NCBI GenBank assembly: GCA_032871835.1
Contig: CM065297.1
Span: forward strand, 65,335,253-65,399,252
Direction: 5' to 3'
DNA: 64,000 nt
Source of the DNA: Dipteronia dyeriana
Taxonomy: Eukaryota; Streptophyta; Magnoliopsida; Sapindales; Sapindaceae
A program made the translations under genes and the position numbers. The notes under the pieces were generated by a model. The model worked only from the letters and a program-made list of their open reading frames with translations, ran no database searches and was not told the DNA's origin. This document shows positions 1 to 11,510 of this stretch, one piece after another (position 1 is the stretch's first letter; the number at the start of each line of letters is the position of its first letter).

Positions 1-1404
1 TGGATTAAGAGTTCAGTTGCTCACTTGGGCGTTGAGTGGCCCTGTATACAAAGTGAGAAGCCATATAGCCTTACAGTGAGGCTGCTGCTCCAGAGGTTTG
101 CTTGGGCATGTAGGAGGCCTTGCCAAGAGTGGGAAACCTCTAGGCTCTCCTCGATCAGATTGGGCTTCGGCGTCTTGCTAGAGAGATGAATAACCCAGCA
201 CATAGAGAGCGAAACCACCGATCTTGTAGCGGTACTACTACTCTAGAAGATTGCTTAGGCACGTAGGTGGCCTTACCAAATGTTGGAAGCTTCTGAGACC
301 TCCTCGATCGGATCAGACTTATTTGGCTTGCTAGGGCGGTGAATGACCCGATAAACATGGAACGAAGCCACCGGTCTAGTACTGGTCCAGAAGCATGCTT
401 GGGATCTTTGGAGTCCCTGCAATTGAAATGAGGCTCTGGACGATGCCGGAACGAAACAGGAGCTTAGTGGCTTAATTGGGTGTTGACTGGCCCTGTATAA
501 GATGTAAGGAGCTACTTGGCCTTACAGTAAGGCAGCTGCTCTAAAGGTTTTCTTAGGCATGTAGGAGGCCTTACCAAGAGTGGGAAACCTCTAGGCTCTC
601 CTCGATCAGATTGGGCTTCAGTGGCTTACTAAGGCGATGAATGACCCGGTACATATGGAGCAAAGCCACCGGTCTTGTAGCGGTACTACTGCTCTAGAAG
701 CTTGCTTAGGCACGTAGGTGGCATTACAAATTGTGGGAAGCTTCTGAGACCTTCTCGATCGGATCGGGCTTCTGTGGCTTGCTAAGGCTGTGAATGGCCC
801 GATAAATATAGAGAGAAGCTACCGATCTGGTACTGGTCTAGAAGCATTCTTGGGATATTTGAAGTCCCCTGCAATTGAAATGAGGCTCTGGACCATACTA
901 GAACGAAACAGGAGCTCAGTGGCTCAATTAGGCATTGAATGGCCCTGTAGAAGAAGTAAGGAACCACTTGGACTTATAGTGAGTCTGCTGCTCCATAGGT
1001 TAGCTTAGGCATGTAGGAGGCCTTACCAAGAGTGGGAATTCTTTGGGCTCTCCTCGATCAGATCAGGCTTCGGTGACTTGCTAGGGCGATGAATGACCCG
1101 GTACATATAGAGCGAAGCCACTGGTCTTGCAACGATGCTACTGCTCTAGAAGCTTGCTTAGGCACGTAGGTGGCCTTACCAAATATGGGAAGCTTCTGAG
1201 ACCTCCTCGATCAGATCGAGCTTCGGTGGCTTGCTGGGGCGTTGATTGGCCCGGTAAACATGAAGCCACCGGGTTGCTCCTGGTCCAGAAGCATGATTGG
1301 GATCTTTGGAGTCCCTTGTAATTGAAATGAGTCTCTGGACCCTCTTGGAGTGAACTGAGAGTTCAGTGGCTCACTTGGGTGTTGACTGCCCGGTGCATGA
1401 GGCA
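1..1404. repeat. Satellite-like higher-order tandem array (left copy, in T0)
   Basis: Tandem array of roughly 150-bp monomers. The phrase cttgcttaggcacgtagg recurs near 249, 701 and 1152, and the related ggcatgtaggaggcctt near 105, 554 and 1009, so the true period here is about 451 bp, a trimer of three monomer types. One type carries 'cttgtagcggtactactgc', one 'ctggtactggtcc ... catgcttgggatct', and one 'ccttacagtgaggctgctgc'. The array continues beyond the left edge. It breaks up near 1404, where the sequence passes into a segment also found next to the array at 36771-38480. Short open frames exist in it but shift from unit to unit and do not look like genes. Confidence 0.9.
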
Positions 1405-2006
1405 TGGAACCACTAATCTTTTACTAGTCGTGGTGCTCTAGAAGCTACACAACTGAGTTGGCTTCTTAGATTCATGAGTCGACCTACTACCTCTACCTAA
1501 GAGCTTCTGAAGGGTGGATACGGTGACATGAAGGGTCCCGTATGACCAGGTCCAAGTCCCACGGATCTACTGGATAAGAGGTATACCGGTAGCAGAGCAA
1601 ATCTTCTATAAAGAAGCATGAGAGGTGCAGTTCTACTGTATAAGAGCTCTCGATGTACCAGAATTGTTCAGCTATATAGGAGATCTTGAAGCGGGGAGCT
1701 ACTGTATTGGAGCTCCATGATTATATGAGCAGGTTCACTTTATAGGAGTAGAATAATAAACTGGTTCCACCGGGAATCCCACGTACCATATTTGCTCCAT
1801 AAAGAATGAAACTCGTTAAATGATAAAATGAGCACCACATGCGATGCATAGGTGATATAGACAAGTATAGAGAAAAGACATTGTATATAGTAAATGATAT
1901 TCCATGAATAATGAATCTGTTAGTCTGATAGTATGATGATACTCATGTAGAGACATAAAGGCTTTCAAAAGGGGTGTGGAAATTCCCCACAGAATGTGAC
2001 AGAAAG
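1405..2006 (-). mobile_element. T0 leader between primer site and satellite
   Basis: Non-coding internal segment of the minus-oriented element T0. It is clearly homologous to 38480-38952 of T1: shared phrases include 'cacaactgagttggctt', 'gctactgtattggagct' and 'gagcaggttcactttatag'. T0 has about 130 extra bases near 1800-1940 that T1 lacks. No coding potential is seen. Confidence 0.75.
1984..2001 (-). other. T0 primer-binding site (Tat type)
   Basis: Read on the minus strand, the LTR ends in TTAACA and is followed by CTTTC and then TGTCACATTCTGTGGGGA. The same place in T2 reads TGGCACAGTCTATGGGAA, and in T1 TGGCGTGTCTGTAGGAA. The conserved position and the common TGxC...TCTGTxGGAA pattern mark a Tat-lineage primer-binding site. 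The tRNA is not assigned. Confidence 0.6.
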
Positions 2007-3602
2007 TGTTAACAGGAAATTTGCTTAGGATGAGAAATCCTTAATAACACTCTCGAGACCACTACCACAGAGGTGGTGGTCGGGGTTGGTATCGTTGATA
2101 CCTGACCTAATCTTGTATGAATATTATGGAGGATGAAACAGGAGGTAGGAGACAAGCCATCCCGCCCGTCGGGATTCGTGCTTATAAAGTAGATCTGGGG
2201 AGCTCGAGGTTCTCTTGCTAGTGTGAAGGGGGTGATCCTGGACCTTGTTTCTCGGTCTGGGTTGGAGCTTGTCCTGGTACCCAGAGCCTGGTTCTGGAGC
2301 CCGATTGCTTCCTATAATGCCCTGACCTTGATAGCAAGTAAGAAGGGGGGCTTATCTAGCTCTAGTGTCGAAGAACTCGATTTCTTTCATAAAAAGGATA
2401 CGGGGAGAGCTCCTCGACTCCCTTTGAACTGGTCTGGGCGGTTTCTCTTCATCTTGATATGCAACTTTGGCATGTAGATGATAGGATAAGAGCGTTAGGT
2501 CTAGCTGGGTAGGAATCTAGATTCGGTTCCTTAGGTCTTCATTGTTGTTTCCTCGATCTCATGTAAGAAAGATTAGAGAGCTAGGACCAATGGGGTCGTC
2601 ACCTAGCCCGCATACACAAATACATAATACAGTAGATAATAGGAAAAACACAAGTCTTATGTAAATGAAGGTGGACTAACCAAGGGGGGAAAAAGCATCA
2701 CGAGTGGAGAGCTCTAGTTTTGCATGTCACTTTAGATAGGTACTTCATGGAGAATACCTGAGGTGACATTTGATATTCCCTAAGGGAGAGGTACCCTAGG
2801 ATCAAGTACACTAGAGGGGTCCCCCGGGGACCTCTCGATTGTCATGGAGCTAGATCGATCATGTTGGTCTTCCCATGGAGCTTGTGCTAACCATTTTAGG
2901 GGAAAAATATCCCATAGGGTTCCAACCTTGTAGTTTGGAGCTTGGTTTAGCTATGTTGAGCTTTATCATAGAGCCTGACCTAATTACGCAAGCTTCTTAG
3001 CGGGGTAACGGGCATGGCTGGCAAGCTCTGGTAAGGTATTCGCCATAAACAGGTGACCTTGTCTTGCTTCCGGAAGGGTGGAGAGGTACGCTCGAGTACT
3101 GCTCTCGCTACTTGATTTAACCATGCCACGATCTACAGTGGATCTTGGTGCTTTTGGTGACGATGGGGCTTTACGGGCTTCTTCCTTTTATGCTCGGACA
3201 GGTCAAGATTATACCTTGATGAGGCAGGAGGGTCTTTGCAAGACAAGTTCGGCACTTTGAAGGTTTCTCAGTGAAAGTAGAGATAGTAGCAAGCTCTAGT
3301 AGAGTGTCACGAGATACCTTGATGTCGGGGGACCCAGGTCCTTTCACGTCGACCTAGCTTCGGGCTTTATCCTGGTATAAGGAAAGTGACGCGGTCTCGT
3401 CAGGCTTTATTTGGTAAGCCTGGACACGTGCGAGATGCCCAGATTGTATGAGCGGCCTCACTTTGCTTCATGTAGGACCACGTGGTAGCTCGACCTCGGG
3501 GACCTTGATACCCCATCATATAAGCCCGAATTTGAACCCTTACAGGAAGGTTGAGAAGTGGAAAATTATTCTTTAGTCCCTAGCCAAATTTTGCTATTAA
3601 CA
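2007..3602 (-). repeat. T0 5' LTR (minus orientation)
   Basis: The 1596-bp LTR begins (minus strand) with TGTTAATAGCAAAATTTGGC and ends with CCTGTTAACA, so it has TG...CA ends. The start matches the T2 LTR start (TGTTAATAGTAAAATTTGGC). The end, with 'ggtagtggtctcgagagtgtt', matches the T2 LTR end. Most of the body aligns with the T1 LTRs at 7443-8687 and 38953-40816. The partner LTR lies outside the window, so no target duplication can be checked. Open frames inside it (for example 2223-2477 on plus) are not conserved. Confidence 0.75.
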
Positions 3603-5062
3603 AATTCGATAGATTACGAATTTTACGAATAAATCAATATTAACAATTCTACCCCAATGATCAAATAAAAGACAACAAACATAAAACAATAACAACACGC
3701 AATATATACGTGGAAACCCTTCTAATGGGAAAATCCATGGGCTGTTTAGAGCGCCACCCTTGATCCTCAAAATCCACTATTAAGTAAAAGTTTACAACCA
3801 AGGTTGACCTCCTATCCAACCCTCCAGTTACTAACCCTTTCACTCTACCCAACGGGCCTTAATAATGATTTTGGATCACTAGCCTTGCACACTAACCACT
3901 TAGCCACAAGCTAAATCAACAGTGAATAGATAATGGCAACCTAAGTGAATATGCAACAATATTCAATATGAAAAAATGCTAGGTTAATACATTTATGCTT
4001 ATCTAGGATTAATGATGATAATTAAAGCAAATCCTAGATATCAATGTTCTAGATACAAAAGCAAGAAGAATTAGCTAGAAGGGTAAAATCGTCCTAAATG
4101 CTAGCTATCACAAATTAATGCATCTCAACCAACAATAAATACACAAGCATGTCATAAATGCAACTAAACATACAAGCAAGCAATTAATATTCAATAAAGA
4201 CTAAAACCCTAGGTATACATGTCTTAGTAATGAAAAAATAAAGTTTAGAACATGTAGAGAATACCTAGTCATGAACACACAAGAAATCCATGCTTGAAAG
4301 ATGCTTGATGATTTGGGTTTTAAGGATGGTTGAGTAAAAATGGTTTCTTGGAACTTCTCTCTCTAAAGAACCTTATCTCTCTCTCAAAAATATATTAGGA
4401 AGCTCTAAAAATGAGTTTGGGAAGAAGATGATACATTTATATGAAGCCCAAAGTGAAGCTACGTCTATTTGGCAAAAATAGGCCAAAAGACGCAATGTGC
4501 GCTGGTGTCTGTTCACTGGTCGAGTAGCGCACAACCAGCGATAACCCACTGGACAAGTTACACTAGTGAGGTGCGCAAGATGACCAGCGCACCACCAGCG
4601 ACACACCAATGGAAAGCTGCGCTGGTGTTAGCGCGCATGACGACAAGCACACCACCAGCGACACACCACTGAAAAGTTACGCTGGTAAGGGTGCTGCTCG
4701 AGTGGCTCACAACTCACCACCTTCACACACACACAATACATGCAAGAGAAATGAGGTGAAGGGAATGCATCCTAATGCCTAACATGACATGACATTTTAA
4801 TCACAAGATGCAATCAATTCAAACAAGCAAGAGATAACAAAATTGGGCACATAATCAAGACAATAAACACACATGCAAAGTGATCAAAAACATGCATGAG
4901 AGTGAGTGTGTGCATTAAATCTCTTCAATGAAGTTAAGCAAGTGATTCTACCTTTGATGACTAAGCTTGGTTACGAACAATGAATCCCTAAACTACCCTT
5001 ACATATTGATCCCAAAATGTGGTTGTCAACGAAATGAGCCAATCAAAAATTTAGGAACTTAC
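3603..5062 (-). repeat. Unassigned LTR-like repeat
   Basis: No gene is seen in this 1.46 kb AT-rich stretch, bounded by the T0 LTR on the left and the truncated T1 LTR on the right. Read on the minus strand it begins TGTAAGTTCC, has a TATA-like TATAAATG at about 4436-4443, and passes through a phrase typical of plant copia LTRs ('gtttccacgtatatattgcg') near its low-coordinate end. It is probably a decayed copia LTR or fragment, but no partner copy or target duplication is visible, so the family is not assigned. Confidence 0.35.
4495..4690. repeat. Short GC-rich tandem motif block (gctggtg/caccagcg)
   Basis: Imperfect repeats of about 60-65 bp built on 'accagcgacacaccactgg' and 'tgcgctggtgt', about three copies, in otherwise AT-rich DNA. 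Many CACCAGCG/CGCTGGTG pairs are self-complementary and could fold. There is no coding role. Confidence 0.65.
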
Positions 5063-5360
5063 AGGGTCGGTACCGAGCTCGCATACACACATGCATAATA
5101 CACAAGATAAATAGGAGAAAGACAAGTCTTATGTAAAGGGAGGTGGACTGACCAGGGGGGGAAAGTATCACAAATGATCACATGTTGAAAAACCCCGAGG
5201 CAGTATCCAGAGGAAAGAGGAATAACCTTCCTTATGTATATATAAAAGAATGCTATGGTGAGCTTACAAGAATGGTGAAATAATACAATGTAGTTGCTCC
5301 AGAGAGCTTACAATGGTGGTCGAATGTTGACCAATACCGGTATATTCCAGGTAAAGGTAA

Positions 5361-5989
5361 TGTAGGGAAAAAACGGTTCAAAACGCAACGGAAGCGTGAT
5401 AAAATCAAAATTAGGGTTTACATATAAATAAAAATTTTCCCTTATAATAACAACCTTAACCCTAGATAAATTGATGTATATAAACAGTATCGTACCTTTT
5501 TTTTTCGTGACGATTGAACTAGCGTCGAATTTAATCCGCAAGATCTTCCAATCCAATCACAAACATGAATCACCTAGGATTGTGAGCTGCCTTTTTTTAA
5601 ATTGTATACCTGAGGATGGAAACAAACAAAATCTTTTTCTTTGTTAGTCACAATAATTCTCCAAGAGAAAAATCAAGAACGTCCGGTCACTTTTGAATTG
5701 TCAATCAATTTAATTGGACTCGCCTGAACCTTGATTCGATGTTATACACAAAACCCTTTTGATGCAAAGGATACTAGTGTACTATCGAAAATAAAAACGC
5801 TCCCCTTTTTCTTTTCTTGGCTGAATTCACACTATCTCTATGAGTTGGTCGAATTTTGTCCATATTCAAAAAACAAATTTTTCTCACTCAAAATTCTCTC
5901 TTGCTAGGCCAAATACTCTTCTTGAAAATTGCTTGGAATGGCCGAAATTCATCTCATAGAAAAACTTAGGCTGGCCAAAATTAACATAA

Positions 5990-6038
<49 letters not shown>

Positions 6039-7442
6039 CATAAATCCTCTCCTAAGAAGGATTTACTTGGTTGGCAAGAACCCTTTCCTTAGGTGGATTT
6101 ATTTGGTAGTTAAGAATCATTATCTAAAAGGATTTCTATCCTATTATATATATGGGCTGGCCGAAATTTCATTGGATATATACTAGGATCACAAATCCTT
6201 TCCTAAGAAGGATTTAATTGGTAGTTAAGAATTCTTTCCTTAGGTAGATTTACTTAGTGGTTAAAAATCCTTTTCTAAATGAATTCTATCCTATACCAAG
6301 ACTCCTAATCCAACTCAATAGTGTATTTGTAACCATATTAAAGACTTCCTAATTTGATTAGATAAATAATTCCTTTTATTTATCTACTTATCAAATATAG
6401 TCTTTAATCTTAATTATACTACCAACAGTAGTATAATTTTTGGAGACCAACTTCTATTACGAAAATGATTTTGACTTTTAATTAAATAATTAATTAATCA
6501 ACAAATTAATTAATTTCCATTTAATTAAATAATAAAATAAAAATATTATAATTTACGATATTCTTAATAGCCTTGCCGCCCAACACATGTATATAGGCCA
6601 TATATTATTTTTCTTATTTTATTAAATCCATTGAACCTTAATAAAAAAGTCCACATGTAAAGTAGACCTATTCTTACAAAAAGAAACAAGTTCACATGCC
6701 CTAATACAATTCTAGATGGACCCCTAAACTGGTCCGGTAGAATATATCATGTGATCCATGCAAGTTCGTGTGTATTGGGGATCTTGGCGGGCTATCTAAA
6801 TTTAAGCTCCAATAGACACAACCCAATCACAATCAACAAATGATTCACTTAGGTCAAATCTATTTAATATTATTCCATTCCACTAAAGAACTAAAATTGA
6901 ACTCATAAATAAAGATAGAATAAGTTGATGTTACTCATATATACCCTAGACAAACATATTGGAGAAAGTGTATCATCGTGAAGAATACCAGTAATCGCCA
7001 ATAGCTCATAGACCGCCTATAGCTCTCCAAGTTACCATATTTACTCATATGACCGCATTTTAAACTTGGATATTTTTACTTGTCCAGAAGCCATGTTTCA
7101 ACAGACACTATTGAAAACTTAACGTTAAGATTTAATATCCAATACCTTAAAACATCGAAATGATGGTATTCTAATCTCATTCAATAAATAGAGCCACGAT
7201 GTCCATATATATAAATGTTATTTAAGACTAACTAAAGAATTGTGTTTACCTCATACATATCTAGATGTATGAACAATTCTTCTTTTCTCATAGTCTTTTG
7301 ACCTTATGATAATTTACTTTTGACAATTATAATAATTAAACAATAAATTCTATAAGATTTGTTAAAATAGAAATCACTTTACTAATTTGAAAAGATTGTC
7401 AAATACATTATTATACTCTTGTTATCGAGCATAATCCTAACA
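5361..7442 (-). mobile_element. S1: solo LTR of copia family C
   Basis: The 2082-bp sequence runs from TGTAGGGAAAAAAC to ATAATCCTAACA and is flanked by the 5-bp duplication GGTAA at 5356-5360 and 7443-7447. Its ends and most of its length match the two LTRs of C1 (51472-53660 and 58845-61050) in the same orientation. No internal region or second LTR is present, so it is a solo LTR left by recombination. About 370 bp present in the other copies is missing near 7205. A (TA)n tract lies at about 5992-6034. Small frames inside, such as 5929-6186, read through the TA tract and are not genes. Confidence 0.9.
5992..6034. repeat. (TA)n microsatellite in S1
   Basis: A pure TA dinucleotide run of about 20 units. 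The corresponding position in the C1 LTRs has only a short 'attatatata' or 'attataaata' stretch, so the run expanded in this copy. On the minus strand it lies where a TATA element could sit. Confidence 0.9.
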
Positions 7443-8687
7443 GGTAACACATACAATGATCATGTAGGAAGAATCTAGGCGAATTTTGTAGGCTTCTGTA
7501 TGGTTTGTTCATTTTTGGACCAGAGATGAGATGTGTAATAGATCATATATCAAGTGTCGAATATCTCCTCGTAGGCAATTTCTTGGTTAAATCTCATATC
7601 TCCCTCAACGTGCCTGTTGAGGTCTATTTATACATGGTGTAATTAACTTGGTGTGCAAGATGAGGATTCTTAAATTAGTCTTCTTCCCTTATTGAATACG
7701 ATTCTTCATTTAATGTAGTTGACCCTAAAGAATCGGCTTGTAGCTAATATCTTGGAGAAGATGTGATTGTTTCCTCTTTTGACTCTTTCACTAATGATGG
7801 CCATTAAAGAGTTGAATATTCTCTCATTGATGGTGTTAATCATCACAATTAATAGGGTTGACTACCCCCATTAATATGGTTGATATCTTTAATGGTATTT
7901 TAAATGTCATGAAAATAAACCCTCACTTTCTCCGTTGCATGGAGGAGAACTCTGGTTTTGTATGTCACTTTACCGAGGTACTTCATGGAAGTTACCTGAT
8001 GTAATGTTTGATAGCCCTGATGGCGAAGTACTCCTAGGCACCAATCTGAGGGTAAGGTACCTTGAGGTACCAATTTTGTTGTATGGGGCTTGATTCGACC
8101 GCACTATATCTTTAAAAACACATAGGAGCTTTTATGAGCTTTTTCCTTCATGTTGGAGAGATAAAAAAATATACCATGATGGGATAGTGCGGTAATGTCA
8201 ATGAGTCTGGGTATGAGTACGACATTCTATGGAGGTGGATACTCCATGCCTGCTTCCAAGATGGTCACAAGATACCTTGATAATGTGAATCTCGGTACCT
8301 CGAGGTAGATGGTAGCTTGTCACATCGACCTGGTGCTAAGTAGCTTTTTCTATTGGGTGCAAGTAAGCAGCTTAAGGGAGATGGATGGCCTCAACTCACT
8401 TCTAGAGGGGTCTCCAGATATATCGACCTCGGGAATCTTGGTACCTCAAGGTGGATAACCTTTTAACCTCATTGACCTAGCTTTGGGCTCTTATCCTGAT
8501 ACAATGAGTTTGATATGGTCTTGTTGGGCATTAATTGGTTAGCCTGAATTCATGCAAGATGTTCAGAAGGTATGGGTGACCTTACCTTGCTCCTGTAGAA
8601 TCGCATAGGGTCTAACCAGGACCCTTACACGAAGGATGAAGGGTGGGAAATTCTTCTTTGGACCCTAGCCAAAAAAGGTTGTAAACA

Positions 8688-9060
8688 AAAGTCCCCTCTG
8701 ACTTGAACAACGATACGTAGTTAGTGATGGAGTCAGGATCTTGTAGTACACGAATAATTTTGCTTGTCGCTTCTTAAAGGTAGTCATTACTTTAAACGAA
8801 AATTGTTCCCAACATACCTAGCTTTAGCGAATTAGGGTACCAATTATTCCTACTTTAGGATTCTTAGTACTTGGGCGAAAAAGATCTTGGCAGACAACTA
8901 AGGCCACTTTCACACCAAGTCTTTATACATAGGTAAAATGTTGGCTAATCCAGTGTACCTTTAAAATTAAATGAGCAGTGGCGAATCACATATGGGGATA
9001 TTCCCTGGGTACCTAGCATTCTTTTTCCAGGAATCACGATACATAGGCGAAAGCATGAAG
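8688..9060 (-). mobile_element. T1 3' non-coding end with polypurine tract
   Basis: No gene is seen. Immediately upstream (minus strand) of the 3' LTR is GTTCAAGTCAGAGGGGACTT, nearly identical to T2's GTTCAAGTCAGTGAGGACTT at the same position before its 3' LTR. This marks the polypurine tract (about 8688-8704) and shows that T1 and T2 share the same 3' junction. The rest is unremarkable non-coding sequence. Confidence 0.65.
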
Positions 9061-9470
9061 GCCAATCTGGGTACCTAGCATTCTTGTTAAGCACAGATCC
9101 TTCCTGGGTTGGTAGCCTGACCAAGGGATCATGAATGCTAGCTATCCTAGTCTTGAGATCCGGATGGCAACTATGCACTTATACTCAGATCCTTTTTTAT
9201 CATGGTAGCCTGACCAAGGCATCAGGAATGCTAGTGAGCTATCTTGGTCTTGAGATTCGGATGGCAACTATGCACTAACACTCGTATTCTTCTTGGGGGA
9301 GGTCACTCGACCAAGGTATCAGGGGTGATGAGGGGGCTTCCCCGATCAATCCCTGGTCTCGAGATCTGGCTGGCCACTACACTCTTATACTCATAGCCTT
9401 CTTGGTGGGCGGTGGTGCCCTGCTTAGGCATTAACAGCATTGTAAAGCTCTCCTGGTCAAGGCAATCCTC
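9060..9470 (-). repeat. Tat 3'-region tandem repeats, ~97 bp period (T1)
   Basis: About four diverged units, with 'gaccaagg' recurring near 9119, 9213 and 9312 and a degenerate unit near 9420. Each unit contains a form of 'gagatccggatggcaacta'. The same family occurs in T2 (27060-27535, opposite strand) and at 44217-45115. Any open frame across it is repeat-derived. Confidence 0.8.
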
Positions 9471-10110
9471 ATAGAGGGATTTGATCCGATCTAAGGTATC
9501 TCGAACATAGGCGAATGGAGATCATAGGAGAACTATCATGGAGATTGAAACCAAATGAGATATAAAACTCATGGTGTTACCAATACGAGGTTGTATCAAC
9601 GCGAGGTGGTACATGTTGGTGACCAGCCTCACTCTAGGAGCTTTTTAAGGAGTAGAATCTCTTGAATTGATCTGAGTTATGGGTAAAGATGCTACGAAAA
9701 GAAATTGTCTCACATCGGGGTTACTGCCCCTTTCACAAGGGTACTAAAGAGAATAGTGAGCTCTTAGTCTCCAAGTGATGTAACTATTTTAGAGGCCTGC
9801 TCAGGGTAAATAAGAATCCTCTGTAACTGTAGTAGACTTGAGATTTCGTCTAAACGAACCGGGACCTCTGTAGCTAATTAAGGTGCTGTGAGGGACCTAT
9901 TATAATAAGTGTGGAAACCAAAGATCTCATAGTTATGTTGTTGCCCCTAGCAGCTTGCTTGTGTATCTATGAGACCTTAGCAGAGGTGGGAAGACTCTAG
10001 GGTTTCCTTGAATGGATCACGACATCAGTGGCTCTCTAGGGCATTAAATAGCCCGGTATAAATGGTGAGGGACCACCAGTATGATACTTTTCGGGAGCAA
10101 GTTGGCACTG
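9471..10110. repeat. Degenerate satellite-like spacer of T1
   Basis: No gene is seen. From about 9950 the sequence resembles the satellite: 'cagcttgcttgtgtatctatgagacctt', 'gtggctctctagggcatta' and 'agcccggtataaatggtgagg' correspond to parts of the 150-bp monomers, at much lower similarity than the main array. The 9471-9950 part is too decayed to assign. Confidence 0.5.
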
Positions 10111-11510
10111 TCGATGTCGAGCTTGGCCAGGTCAAGATGGATGACTGCTTCTTCATAACCTGACAGGTAGAGCTGGCTCGACCTCCCTCTTTTAGTATCT
10201 ATGATGGATTGAAAATTGAGGAGATAAAAAAAAAGCTTCCGAGATGGTTGTGTATACTTCCACTGTGGCAGGCCATTCTTAAGATTGCTGAAGCAGACCC
10301 TGGTGCAAAGTTCCATGTCACAGTAGACGATCTATCCAAAGAAGAGGCTTCAGACCATCCTACATATCCACCTCTGCTAAGAATGTACTGGACCAGAATG
10401 AAACTACCAATGAGGGGGTGGTTAAGACTTGTTTGGTTAAAGAGGGAGATACCCGAGTTGATCCAACCCTAAGGAAAGTGATGGCCCAGGTTGACATAGC
10501 CGGGGTGGAGGAGATTCTTGTTGGTCCCGCTCAAATAAAGGCTATAACTGAGGCAGTTGCGTAAGTGGTAAGTGAGCCCCAAACTAATCTAGAGGTGGGT
10601 GCTTCGGATAGAGAAGCTGCCTTTTTAAAAGAGGCTAAGCCAAGAGTATGAGGAATTGACCAAGGTAGCAAATGGAGTATTAGTTCTGGACAAAGCCCTG
10701 ACCAAAGCTGGGGTAAACGTGGCTGGGGCACACGTAGGAAGGGAGTGGATCTAGTATGCATAAGATCTGGAGAAATTCGAGTCCACATATCATGCCTTGT
10801 AAGGATTGCTCTAATGGTAGAGAAACAATCTAGAGGAAGTGGTCTAAACTCTGTATAGCAGTGTGACTGTCTTGGAAGCTAAGGTGGGCGCTTCATTTGC
10901 TAAACGACGTTTGTAGGCTGCTTTCTAGGTAGTTCGAACTCTTCTTCCCTCTGACCTGATCATCATTGGAAGATGGATACCTTGAGTAGGTCATGGAGAA
11001 AGCTAGGAGTTACCTGGGTCTATTCTGACTGAAGCCAAAATTTTTGGAGCCTATGAGTGTGCAAATGATAAGGAGGACTTGGTTCCTATCTCTAACTTTA
11101 TACCAATCTACACTGGGGTAGAACCTATCTCAAAGTCCCATGCTGCTACAGAAGTTCACGATGTATGGGGAGCTTTAAATTTGTCTACCTCCCCATTTGA
11201 ATCTCTCAAGGTAGATGTCCAGGTTGTGTTAGAGGTCCATACTAGCCTAGCAGAGTTAGGTTACTGCAAAGGTTGCTGGTTGAGCTAATCTGACCTTACC
11301 AAGGAAAGAGAAGTCCATATTGATGCCATAGTGGTGGAAGAGGTCCAGATCGATCCAACTAAGAGATGATGGCCCATGCTGATTCAGGTTAATTTAATTA
11401 AGGTGGTGGAAGCTGGCACCGAAGTAGCAGCATTAGAGGATGGCAACCATTATTCCAACCAAGCAGTGGGACCAGGTATGAGGAAGTTGCTACTTTTGAG
11501 GAGACTAACA
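10111..11510 (+). pseudogene. Antisense-ORF remnant of T1 (coiled-coil part)
   Basis: Fragmented open frames occur at 10209-10472 and 11079-11288, with readable blocks between them. From about 10640 the plus strand reads a helical, charged segment (EYEELTKVANGVLVLDKALT) that continues with interruptions past 10900; most interruptions are TAG codons where CAG would fit a coiled coil. T1 runs on the minus strand, so this plus-strand frame is antisense to its host, as is the coiled-coil-bearing antisense ORF of T2 (28560-30485). The homology is inferred from position, orientation and character, not from an alignment. It could instead be a captured host fragment. It is flanked on both sides by satellite-like sequence. 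Confidence 0.4.

Larger units (their letters stand above)
5063..8687 (-). repeat. T1 3' LTR, truncated and interrupted by solo LTR S1
   Basis: Two pieces, 7443-8687 and 5063-5360, are collinear with the T1 5' LTR (38953-40816); the gap between them is S1. On the minus strand it starts TGTTTACAACC at 8687, directly after a polypurine tract. It stops near 5063, about 330 bp short of the expected LTR end, against the unassigned repeat 3603-5062. The uninterrupted equivalent at 39540-39600 reads 'ttccaggtaaaggtaacac' exactly across the S1 insertion point. Confidence 0.75.

Noticed and set aside
790..1008. Open frame MNGPINIERSYRSGTGLEAF with look-alikes at 13143-13364 and 16077-16301, suggesting a repeated gene
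   Set aside because: All are the same satellite monomer read in one frame. Neighbouring units are 296-299 or about 451 bp long and do not keep the frame.
2007..2477. 84-aa frame 2223-2477 as a gene
   Set aside because: It lies inside the T0 LTR, and the T1 LTRs do not keep it open.
5929..6186. 85-aa frame with a long IYIYIY run
   Set aside because: It is created by the (TA)n tract in S1 and is absent from other C LTRs.
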